A DNA stretch of 64,000 nucleotides, taken from contig NZ_CP049109.1 of NCBI RefSeq assembly GCF_011057975.1, positions 744,001 to 808,000 on the forward strand. The letters are read 5' to 3'. The position numbers and the translations under genes were made by a program. Positions 1 to 7,053 of the stretch are shown piece after piece. The number at the start of each line of letters is the position of its first letter. Position 1 is the stretch's first letter. The notes beneath the pieces are model-generated. The model was not told the DNA's origin. It saw nothing but the letters and a program-made list of their open reading frames with translations, and did no database searches. This DNA is from Sphingosinithalassobacter tenebrarum (lineage in GTDB: Bacteria > Pseudomonadota > Alphaproteobacteria > Sphingomonadales > Sphingomonadaceae).

Positions 1-968
1 CCCCATAGAGCGGTGGCACCGTAAATGGCCAAGGGGCCATCGCCTCCGATCCAGAAGGCGATGGACGCGAGACCAAAGAGCATGGTGCTCCCAAGTGTCA
101 GTGCGCGCAGCCGGCGATCGATCAGAACCCCGACCACCCAGATGCCGATCAGCGACGCAATGCCGAACATCAGCAGGACCGTATCGACCTGTTCCTCGAT
201 CCCGGCACCGGCCAGAAACGGGGCGATGTAGGTGTACAGAATATTGTGAGCGACGACGAAGGTGAGCACGACAAGAAGCACCGGGCGGATCCCGGGGCGC
301 ATGAGGACGCTCTTTACCGATCGGCGGGCAGATCCGGGCTCTCCCGCGAAGTCCGGCACGGTGGCAAGCACCCAGACGAGGAGAATGACGGTCATGCCGC
401 TCATCAGTCCGAAACAGGCTCGCCAACCGATCCATGCCCCCAGGAAGGTGCCTGCAGGTACCCCGAATGAGAGCGCCAACGGCGTGCCGGCCATTGCAAT
501 CGCGATTGCCCGCCCCTTGAGATGCTCCGGCGCCATGCGGGCGGCATAGCCGGCGGCGAGCGCCCAAAGCAGGCCGGCCGAAATTCCGGCGATGAAGCGC
601 GCGACCAATGTGAGCGTATAGTCCGGTGAAACGGCCGTGATCGTATTGGCCACAAGAAAGCCGGCAATCGCGGCGAGCAGAAGCGGGCGGCGGCGGATAC
701 CCTGTGTAAATGTCGTGAGGGGAATCGCGGCGACAAGCGAGCCGACGGCATAGACCGTCACGAGCTGCCCGGCGGCCGCCTCCGACACACCGAGGCCGCT
801 GCTGATCAGAGGCAGCAGCCCCGCGGGTAGCGCCTCGGTCAGAATGGTGATGAACGCCGCCAGGGAAAGCGCCAGCAAGCCACCCCAGGGGAGATGGTCT
901 GACGGGCGCGATATTGCGCCGGTCTGCATGGCTGCAGAAGGCTGCGGGCTCTTCATCCTCCCGCTCAT
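1..968 (-). CDS. MFS efflux transporter (DHA1/AraJ-like), 3' end outside window
   Basis: An open frame runs on the minus strand from ATG at 968 off the left edge (about 322 codons seen). The translation is strongly hydrophobic with many membrane helices. Near residue 45 it carries EALPAGLLPLIS, followed by a segment close to AGQLVTVYAVGSL; both are typical of the AraJ/YdhP-like DHA1 drug- or sugar-efflux permeases. Such proteins expel small molecules across the inner membrane using the proton gradient. A second in-frame ATG at 956 is possible, but a GGGAGG sequence directly abuts it, too close to act as its ribosome site. The gene is divergent from a LysR regulator 155 bases away, which probably controls it. 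The substrate cannot be inferred. Confidence 0.85.
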   Translation of the reverse strand, partial: MSGRMKSPQPSAAMQTGAISRPSDHLPWGGLLALSLAAFITILTEALPAGLLPLISSGLGVSEAAAGQLVTVYAVGSLVAAIPLTTFTQGIRRRPLLLAAIAGFLVANTITAVSPDYTLTLVARFIAGISAGLLWALAAGYAARMAPEHLKGRAIAIAMAGTPLALSFGVPAGTFLGAWIGWRACFGLMSGMTVILLVWVLATVPDFAGEPGSARRSVKSVLMRPGIRPVLLVVLTFVVAHNILYTYIAPFLAGAGIEEQVDTVLLMFGIASLIGIWVVGVLIDRRLRALTLGSTMLFGLASIAFWIGGDGPLAIYGATALW

Positions 969-1090
969 GACGTCAGGGACCTGTCGATCACGGCACGGGC
1001 GGAGCGGAAAGCGGGGGACATAGGCACCTCATCTGAGCATTGCACGCAGCTCAAATGGCAGGATGCTCATTGCGGAAAAACAGGCTGTAA

Positions 1091-1118
1091 TTCCGATCAA
1101 TTCGGACTAAACTGTCCG
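1091..1118. promoter_or_regulatory. Overlapping inverted repeats, candidate LysR operator
   Basis: Two perfect inverted repeats share bases just upstream of the LysR start. TCCGA at 1092-1096 pairs with TCGGA at 1102-1106 (5-base spacer), and CGGAC at 1103-1107 pairs with GTCCG at 1114-1118 (6-base spacer). They sit in the intergenic region between the divergent MFS gene and the LysR gene, where LysR-type proteins normally bind to control both promoters. The regulatory role is inferred. Confidence 0.5.
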
Positions 1119-1123
1119 CTATT

Positions 1124-2032
1124 ATGACCCAAGCGATGGAGAGCCTCGGCTCGCTCGGCGTTTTCGTCCAGGCGGCGGAAGCATGCAGCTTCACCCTGGC
1201 TGGTCAGCGGCTGGGCATCTCCTCATCCGCTGTCGGCAAGGCCGTGGCGCGGCTGGAGCAGCGGTTGGGCGTCAGGCTGTTCCATCGCTCGACACGCGCC
1301 ATAACGCTCACGCCGGAAGGCCGCATGTTCGTTGTCCGTTGCCGCCATATCCTGCGCGAGATGGAGGCGGCGGAACTGGAATTGTCGCAGACACAGGAGG
1401 CGCCGACCGGAGTGCTTCGTGTCAGCATGCCGCTGGTCGGGATGCTGATGATGCCGACGCTTGCGGCGTTCCTGGAGGCTTGGCCCGATATCGAGCTCGA
1501 TATCGATTTCACCGATCGGGTCGTCGACGTGATCGAAGAGGGGTTCGATGCGGTGATCCGCACGGGTGAAGTCAGCGATTCACGGTTGATGACACGCACG
1601 CTCGGAAACGTCCGCTTCAAACTTGTCGGCACCCCGGCCTATTTCGAGCGCTACGGGATTCCTGGCGATGCGACGGACCTCACCGGCCATCGTTGCCTGC
1701 TTCACCGCTATCCTTCGACCGGCAAGCTGGAGCGATGGTTCTCGGGCGATGGTGCAGGCGTTGCGGTGGACAGTTTGCCGAAGGCGGCCGTCTCGAATGC
1801 TATCGAGCCTCTGCTGGAAATGACGAAGTCCGGGCTGGGCATCGCTTGCCTGCCGGACTTCTCGGTCAATGCGTATCTTGAACAGGGCAGGTTGATCAGT
1901 GTGCTCGAGGATGCGGTAAAGCACTCGGCGACGTTCCGGCTTCTCTGGCCCTCGAACCGCTTTCTATCTCCCAAACTGCGGGTTTTCCTGGATTATCTGA
2001 CGAAAAATCTTTTCCCCGCCGCTGCGCGCTAG
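1124..2032 (+). CDS. LysR-family transcriptional regulator
   Basis: 302 aa, the usual LTTR length. The N-terminal winged helix-turn-helix covers residues ~5-65 (LGVFVQAAEACSFTLAGQRL, then SSSAVGKAVARLEQRLGVRL), followed by a periplasmic-binding-protein-like effector domain from ~90 to the end. It belongs to the large CrgA/YafC-like subgroup. It lies divergent to the MFS efflux gene with paired inverted repeats between them, so it most likely senses a ligand and switches the exporter. ATG at 1124 fits the family start. Its 3' end overlaps the convergent acetyltransferase gene by 4 bases. Confidence 0.92.
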   Translation: MTQAMESLGSLGVFVQAAEACSFTLAGQRLGISSSAVGKAVARLEQRLGVRLFHRSTRAITLTPEGRMFVVRCRHILREMEAAELELSQTQEAPTGVLRVSMPLVGMLMMPTLAAFLEAWPDIELDIDFTDRVVDVIEEGFDAVIRTGEVSDSRLMTRTLGNVRFKLVGTPAYFERYGIPGDATDLTGHRCLLHRYPSTGKLERWFSGDGAGVAVDSLPKAAVSNAIEPLLEMTKSGLGIACLPDFSVNAYLEQGRLISVLEDAVKHSATFRLLWPSNRFLSPKLRVFLDYLTKNLFPAAAR

Positions 2033-2565
2033 GCGCATTGGGAATCGGCATTGAGAGCAGACCAGTCCTCTCTCAGAATGCCCATGATGCAGGTGTCCCA
2101 GCGCTCGCCATCGACCAGGGCGGAGGCACGGCGGTTGCCTTCCAGCGTGAGGCCCAGCTTCTCATAGGTTTTGATGGCCACCGAATTCCACGCGTAGACA
2201 TTCAATTCGACGCGCTCGATCGTTTCGAAGCCGAAGGCATGCTCAACGACAAGGCGCAGCATCTGGCTGCCCTTTCCCTGCCCCCGCATCTGCGGAGCGA
2301 TGACCACGCGCGACAGCGTCGCATTGCCGTTGCGCCAATCCAGGGCGAGCTGGATGTGCCCGACAAATTCGCCGTCCTCCTGGGCCATCCAGCATAGCCG
2401 GTTAGGAGGATTCGTCTTTCCTTCGTCGAGCATCGCCTGAAGCATTTGGGCGGTGAGAGGATAGCTGACGACTGGCCCGCCCCACTGCACGGCTTCGACT
2501 TCATTGGTGAACCAGCTGCAGACGAGATCGAAATGCTCAGGGCTAAACGGGACTAGATGGATCAT
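2029..2565 (-). CDS. GNAT-family N-acetyltransferase (RimJ/RimL-like)
   Basis: 178 aa, a single GNAT domain. The acetyl-CoA pyrophosphate-binding loop appears as RGQGKGSQML at about residues 94-103, preceded by the beta-4 strand SRVVIAP. The later segment NSVAIKTYEKLGLTLEG matches the RimJ/RimL-type C-terminal half. These enzymes transfer an acetyl group from acetyl-CoA to an amine on a protein, antibiotic or metabolite; the substrate cannot be told from sequence. The gene is convergent with the LysR gene (4-base overlap) and reads in the same direction as the MFS gene at 2654-3877. Confidence 0.88.
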   Translation of the reverse strand: MIHLVPFSPEHFDLVCSWFTNEVEAVQWGGPVVSYPLTAQMLQAMLDEGKTNPPNRLCWMAQEDGEFVGHIQLALDWRNGNATLSRVVIAPQMRGQGKGSQMLRLVVEHAFGFETIERVELNVYAWNSVAIKTYEKLGLTLEGNRRASALVDGERWDTCIMGILREDWSALNADSQCA

Positions 2566-2653
2566 GGCAATTCTTCATATTCAGGGAGGGGAAGGGCGAT
2601 CAGGCTGAGCGGCTAAGGGAGAACCGGGGGCGGAAAAGCAGGGTCTCCATCGG

Positions 2654-3877
2654 CTAGGCCGCCGGTCCGGGCGTCAGGGGGCGTTCCCTGACGAACAGGT
2701 GCAGCACTGCCGAAAGCGCGCCGAGCAGTATCGAGACGCGCCAGACCAGCGCGTAATTGCCGTAGTGATCATACCAGTCGCCGGCGAGCCAGACGCCAAG
2801 GAAGCTGCCGAGCTGATGGCTGAGAAACACGAATCCGAACAGCGTGCCCATCACGCGGGGTCCGAACATCGTCAGCACCAGCGCGCTCGTCAGCGGCAGG
2901 GTCGAAAGCCACAGCACTCCCATGCCGAAGGCGAAAATCATCACCGATGGCGGCGTGACCGGCTGGCTGATGAATGAAAGAATCACCAAGGCCCGGAAGG
3001 CGTAGATCGCTGACAGAATGTAGGGCTTGGGAAAGATCATGCCCAGCTGTGAGGCGAGAACCGTGCCGAGGATATTGGCCAGGCCGACCATCGATAGGGC
3101 CTTGAGGCCGAACGCGCGCAATTCCTCCGGCGACATGCTGGTGCCGGTGCAGAAATGCTCCACATAATTGGGCAGGTGGGCGGTGATGAAGCCGAGATGG
3201 AAGCCGCAGACGAAGAAGCCCGCGTTCAGCAACAGGAAGCCGGGATGCCGGAAGGCGGAGACGACCGTGCCGACAAGCGCGCTCGGATCGATGCGGTGGC
3301 TTTCGCCGCTACTGTCACCTTGGGCGGCTTCGGCCCGCAGATAGGGAATGCACAGGGCCACAGGCGCAAGCATCGTCGCGAGGGCGAGCATGGCCAGCCG
3401 CCAGTCCAGCCATTCGATGAGCCACGCAGCCGCGAGCGGTATCACCACCTGTCCCGCCGAACCCAGAGCTGACGCGATGCCGAGATAGAGGCTGCGCTTT
3501 TCGACGGGTGCGGCCCTGCCGACCACCGCCAGGACAATGCCGAATGCCGTGCCGGAGATGCCCATTCCGATCAGCAGCCCGGCGCCCAGATGCTGGGCCA
3601 GTGGTGTCGTCCCGAGCGCGCAGACGACCATGCCGACGGCGTAAAATCCAAGGCCGATCCACAAGGCACGGCGATCGCCATAGCGGTCGGCAATCAGGCC
3701 GAAGGCGGGCTGCGCGAGGCCCCAGACGAGATTCTGGATCGCGATCGAGAATGAGAAAATCTCAATCCGTCCGCCAAACAGATCGTTCGAGAGCGGTTCG
3801 ACGATACCGCCGAATACCGAGCGGACCCCGAAGGCGAGCGCCAGTATCACCCCGCCGGCGAGGATGACCGGCGGCAT
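2654..3877 (-). CDS. MFS transporter
   Basis: About 407 aa and 12 predicted membrane helices. The motif-A loop GLIADRYGDRRAL lies between helices 2 and 3, as in the major facilitator superfamily. The N-terminal helix (FGVRSVFGGIVEPL) resembles the monocarboxylate/oxalate-formate or CynX-like permeases, so an organic anion is a reasonable but unproven substrate. I prefer ATG at 3877 because helix 1 follows at once; a GTG at 3982 would add 35 hydrophilic residues not expected in the family and would lie next to the operator. The gene is divergent from a LysR gene, which probably regulates it. Confidence 0.88.
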   Translation of the reverse strand: MPPVILAGGVILALAFGVRSVFGGIVEPLSNDLFGGRIEIFSFSIAIQNLVWGLAQPAFGLIADRYGDRRALWIGLGFYAVGMVVCALGTTPLAQHLGAGLLIGMGISGTAFGIVLAVVGRAAPVEKRSLYLGIASALGSAGQVVIPLAAAWLIEWLDWRLAMLALATMLAPVALCIPYLRAEAAQGDSSGESHRIDPSALVGTVVSAFRHPGFLLLNAGFFVCGFHLGFITAHLPNYVEHFCTGTSMSPEELRAFGLKALSMVGLANILGTVLASQLGMIFPKPYILSAIYAFRALVILSFISQPVTPPSVMIFAFGMGVLWLSTLPLTSALVLTMFGPRVMGTLFGFVFLSHQLGSFLGVWLAGDWYDHYGNYALVWRVSILLGALSAVLHLFVRERPLTPGPAA

Positions 3878-3986
3878 CGAGTGCCTGTGCGGCGGGGATG
3901 TCTCGTCGATGACTGGCAACGCGCGTTGTGCTCCCGGATTGGCGCAGCGGAGGCTGGAACTTGACCGCTGCGTAGCACGCACCTAT

Positions 3987-4015
3987 CAATTCGAATAACG
4001 AATGTATTTGAATTG
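3987..4015. promoter_or_regulatory. Long inverted repeat, candidate LysR operator
   Basis: CAATTCGAATA at 3987-3997 and TATTTGAATTG at 4005-4015 form an inverted repeat matching at 10 of 11 positions around a 7-base spacer. A shorter perfect repeat, ATTCG/CGAAT, is nested inside. It is AT-rich in a GC-rich region and lies between the divergent MFS and LysR genes. It overlaps a possible upstream ATG at 4002, which argues that LysR translation starts at the next ATG, 4035. Confidence 0.6.
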
Positions 4016-4034
4016 TGAGTTCATAGATTCGAAA

Positions 4035-4910
4035 ATGACGGCGTCGTTCGACATTGACTCTCTGCGTGCCATCGTCGCCGGGGCGGACCTGGGCAGTTTC
4101 TCGCGCGCGGCGGTGCAATTGGGGCGCTCGCAATCGGCGATCAGCATGCAGCTCAAGAAGCTTGAGGAGCAGGCGGGCGCGCAACTGTTCGTGCGCAAAG
4201 GCAGGGGGCTCGTTCCCACCGCCGCCGGCGAGGCGCTGATCGCCTATGCCCGCAAGATCGTGGACCTGAATGACGAAGCGGCGCTCGCTTTGGGTGCTGC
4301 CACGACCACCGGCGTCGTGCGTCTCGGATTGCCGCAGGATTTTTTCGAGGATGTCATGCCGGCGACGCTCACTGCGTTTTCCGGCCGGTATCCGACCGCG
4401 CAAGTCGATATCCGGGCCGGTCAAAACCACAAGCTTGCCGAGGAGATCGCCGCTGGCAGGCTGGACGGCGCCATCGTCTATTGCGACGCGGGTTCCGGGG
4501 GCGAAGGGGAGCTGCTCTGCACCTTGCCGATGCGCTGGCTTGCCCATGAGAGCTTCGGACGCGCTGGGGCGGCGCCCGTGCCGCTGGTGATGTTCGACCA
4601 CCCCTGCCTGTTTCGTAAAGCGGCGCTATCCGCCCTGGACCGTGCCAGACTGCCGTGGCGCGCGGCGGTGACAACCCCCAGCCTTTCCTATGTCTGGGCC
4701 GCACTCCGCTCGAAGCTTGGAATAGCGGTACGCACTGCGCACGGGGTTCCGCAGGATATGGTCTGCGTCGATGGCCGGTTCGGCCTTCCCGATCTGCCTC
4801 CGATCGAAATCCGGCTGCTCACCTCGCAAACCGCCTCGTCTGCCGCGCGGGATATGTGCGAAATCCTGCGGGAAGAGGCAAATCGACGGATCGCGCCGGG
4901 CGGAGAATAG
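4035..4910 (+). CDS. LysR-family transcriptional regulator
   Basis: 291 aa from ATG 4035. The wHTH at residues ~5-62 reads IDSLRAIVAGADLGSFSRAA then SQSAISMQLKKLEEQAGAQL, a classic LTTR signature, followed by the substrate-binding domain. The upstream ATG at 4002 would add 11 residues, but it falls inside the inverted repeat at 3987-4015. The gene is divergent from the MFS permease at 2654-3877, its likely target. A Nudix gene follows 32 bases downstream on the same strand and could share its transcript. Confidence 0.9.
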   Translation: MTASFDIDSLRAIVAGADLGSFSRAAVQLGRSQSAISMQLKKLEEQAGAQLFVRKGRGLVPTAAGEALIAYARKIVDLNDEAALALGAATTTGVVRLGLPQDFFEDVMPATLTAFSGRYPTAQVDIRAGQNHKLAEEIAAGRLDGAIVYCDAGSGGEGELLCTLPMRWLAHESFGRAGAAPVPLVMFDHPCLFRKAALSALDRARLPWRAAVTTPSLSYVWAALRSKLGIAVRTAHGVPQDMVCVDGRFGLPDLPPIEIRLLTSQTASSAARDMCEILREEANRRIAPGGE

Positions 4911-4942
4911 AAGGCCTTTCTGAAGTGGAAAAGCAGCACATC

Positions 4943-5371
4943 ATGACAGACCGGCCAATCGCGGCGACCATCGCCGTTGTTCTTCGGGAGGGGCGGATTC
5001 TTCTGGTTCGTAGGGCGAATCCGCCGGATGCCGGGCGGTGGGGCTTTCCCGGCGGGAAGATCGAATCCGGCGAAACCATCGAACAGGCCGCGATTCGCGA
5101 ACTGTACGAGGAAACCGCGATCCGCGGCGAAGCAGTGGAGGTATTCACGGCTGTCGATGCCTTTGATCATGATGAGCATGGCGGGCTTCGTCGGCACTTC
5201 ATCCTTGTCGCCGTGCTGTGCCGATGGTGTTCCGGCGAAGCTGTTGCCGGTGATGACGCGCTTGAAGCCGAATGGTTCGATCTTGAGGCGCTGGGTACGG
5301 CCCGCCTTGCCCTGAGCCTGAACGTCGGCGAGGTCGCTTTGCAGGCGGCTGCCATTAGCCAAACAGGCTGA
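4943..5371 (+). CDS. Nudix hydrolase (MutT/ADP-ribose pyrophosphatase-like)
   Basis: 142 aa. The Nudix box spans about residues 38-60: GGKIESGET, seven residues, then REL-YEE-TAI. The catalytic acidic and arginine positions (G-x5-E-x7-RE-x2-EE) are intact; the final glycine of the consensus is replaced by alanine, a common variation. Nudix enzymes cleave nucleoside diphosphates linked to another group and sanitise the nucleotide pool or hydrolyse ADP-ribose and NADH. ATG at 4943 is chosen because the domain begins almost at once (ATIAVVLREGRILLVRR). It lies 32 bases after the LysR stop. Confidence 0.9.
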   Translation: MTDRPIAATIAVVLREGRILLVRRANPPDAGRWGFPGGKIESGETIEQAAIRELYEETAIRGEAVEVFTAVDAFDHDEHGGLRRHFILVAVLCRWCSGEAVAGDDALEAEWFDLEALGTARLALSLNVGEVALQAAAISQTG

Positions 5372-5401
5372 GCCGAAGCGCTATCGTCTCCCTCCCAGCC
5401 C

Positions 5402-5426
5402 TTTGTTGAAAATCATTCGCATTTGC
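5402..5426. promoter_or_regulatory. Fur-box-like sequence upstream of the fecI-type operon
   Basis: GAAAATCATTCGCATTTGC at 5408-5426 agrees with the 19-base Fur consensus at 12 positions. An overlapping match starting at 5402 also scores 12 of 19 and contains the core AATCATT. The site lies about 70-95 bases before the sigma-factor start. Overlapping Fur sites upstream of iron-starvation sigma factors are well known, so Fur repression under iron sufficiency is the natural reading. Fur binding itself is inferred; sphingomonad Fur may prefer a different motif. Confidence 0.5.
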
Positions 5427-5495
5427 GTTATGCGGCGGAGCATATTTGCTCGACGACGAAGAACCATGATCGCCGGGTTATGATCAGGGGGTTTC

Positions 5496-6005
5496 ATGCG
5501 GGCGCATCGGCCAGCCGGCGACATCGAACTGCTATATTCAGATCATGCCGATTGGCTGCGGGCCTGGCTCGGGCGCCGGACGCGTTGTGCGCAGCGCGCG
5601 GCCGACCTGACGCAGGATACATTCTGCCGCCTGCTGGAACGTCCGGCTCAGCCGATGCCTTCTGCGCCGCGTGGATTTTTGGCGACCGTGGCCCGTCGCC
5701 TGCTGATCGACGATATCCGCCGTCGCGAGATCGAGCGGGCCGTGCGCGATGCCTTTGCTCTGACTGAGGGAGCGTATGACGCCATCACTCCCGAAAGAAC
5801 TATCGAAGCGGTACATCTTCTCGATGCGATCATTCGCTTGCTGGACGCGCTGCCCGAGCAGGCGCGGCAGGCGTTTGTGTTGCGCCGCATCGAAGGCCTG
5901 AAGCAAGACGAGATAGCTGCGAGGCTGGGCATTTCCCTGAGTACGGTCAAGCGCCATATCGCGCTTGCCTATGCGCATTGTTATGCCCTTGCCGAAGCCG
6001 CTTGA
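5496..6005 (+). CDS. FecI-type ECF RNA polymerase sigma factor
   Basis: 169 aa with only sigma regions 2 and 4, as in ECF factors. Region 2 spans ~10-75 (DLTQDTFCRLLE, then ARRLLIDDIRRR, the -10 recognition helix). Region 4 spans ~105-160 (LPEQARQAFVLRRIEG, then QDEIAARLGISLSTVKRH). It would direct transcription of the downstream receptor gene once released by FecR. Its stop overlaps the FecR start (TGATG), indicating coupled translation. A Fur-box-like site lies upstream. The sequence-wide pattern fits iron-starvation FecI homologues. Confidence 0.92.
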   Translation: MRAHRPAGDIELLYSDHADWLRAWLGRRTRCAQRAADLTQDTFCRLLERPAQPMPSAPRGFLATVARRLLIDDIRRREIERAVRDAFALTEGAYDAITPERTIEAVHLLDAIIRLLDALPEQARQAFVLRRIEGLKQDEIAARLGISLSTVKRHIALAYAHCYALAEAA

Positions 6006-6970
6006 TGGCTGACACCTACAACAAACAGGCTGTGATCGACCAGGCCGCCCGATGGGCGGCAATGATCGATGCAGGCGACATGACCGAGGGCGAACGCGCC
6101 GAGTGTGAAACCTGGTGCGCAGCCGACCCCGGCCACCGTGAGGTGTTGGAGCGGATGCTGCGTTTTCATGATCGGGTGGATCAGGGCGGAGCTGTCGAGA
6201 AGACGGCCCTGCGCAAGCTGCTGAGCCAGCGGGCCAATGCCCGCCGTGTCGGCGGGGCGACGTTGCTGGCGCTGTGCCTTGCCGTCGCCGGCTGGCTGCT
6301 CCTGCGCGGGCAACCCGCCGACGCGCCCGCAATCGCCTATCACACCGGGCGCGGAGAACAGCGCATAGTCGAACTGGATGACGGCAGCCGCCTGACGATC
6401 GATACCGACGGCTCGGTCGATGTGACGCTGACCGCCGATCGGCGGCGGGTTCATCTTCACAAGGGCCAGGTCTTTGCGGAAGTCAGCAAAAACCCGTCGC
6501 GTCCTTTCATCGTGACCACAAAGAATGGCAGTGCCACTGCCCTGGGCACGGCCTTTGCCGTTCGACAAACCGGATCGGCGAGCGTCGTCACGGTAACGCA
6601 ATCGCGTGTGCGCGTGTGTCCGGGCGATGCGCCGCAGACGGACACGCGCTGCCTGGCATTGTCCACCGGACAACGTGCGCGCATGACCTCGGCTGCCGTT
6701 ACGCGCCTGCCAGACATCGACCCGGAGCTCGCCATGCTCTGGACCAAGGGGTGGCTCGAAGCGGACGATCTGGAAGTGTCGGCGGTATTGCTGGAACTTG
6801 GCCGCTACAGCGCCATACCCATCCGTTTCGAAGCAGGGCGACTGGCCGGGCGCCGTGTGACCGGCAGCTACCCTCTGACCGATATCGACCGGGCACTGGA
6901 GGGCCTTGCGCGCACTGCGGATCTGGATGTGCGGAAGGCGGACAGCGAAATCGTGATCACCCCGCGCTGA
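6005..6970 (+). CDS. FecR-type anti-sigma regulator
   Basis: 321 aa. Residues ~8-55 form the cytoplasmic DUF4880 anti-sigma domain (ARWAAMIDAGDMTEGERAE). One membrane helix lies at ~82-100 (TLLALCLAVAGWLLL). The periplasmic FecR domain lies at ~110-215 (ELDDGSRLTIDTDGSVDV, ATALGTAFAVRQ), and a C-terminal STN-like DUF4974 module ends near 320. The protein carries the signal from the outer-membrane receptor to the sigma factor. ATG 6005 overlaps the sigma-factor stop. An in-frame ATG 27 bases earlier lies within the sigma gene and gives no better domain fit. Confidence 0.92.
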   Translation: MADTYNKQAVIDQAARWAAMIDAGDMTEGERAECETWCAADPGHREVLERMLRFHDRVDQGGAVEKTALRKLLSQRANARRVGGATLLALCLAVAGWLLLRGQPADAPAIAYHTGRGEQRIVELDDGSRLTIDTDGSVDVTLTADRRRVHLHKGQVFAEVSKNPSRPFIVTTKNGSATALGTAFAVRQTGSASVVTVTQSRVRVCPGDAPQTDTRCLALSTGQRARMTSAAVTRLPDIDPELAMLWTKGWLEADDLEVSAVLLELGRYSAIPIRFEAGRLAGRRVTGSYPLTDIDRALEGLARTADLDVRKADSEIVITPR

Positions 6971-7053
6971 ACTTTTTTGAGCCGTTTGCGGATCTCGTCC
7001 GTCCCGCTGGTGAAAGCGGATCACGGAACACGGATTACAAGAGGCTCACACCA

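Noticed and set aside
5978..6004. Earlier ATG for the FecR gene
   Set aside because: It lies inside the sigma-factor gene and adds residues without homology; the TGATG overlap supports 6005.
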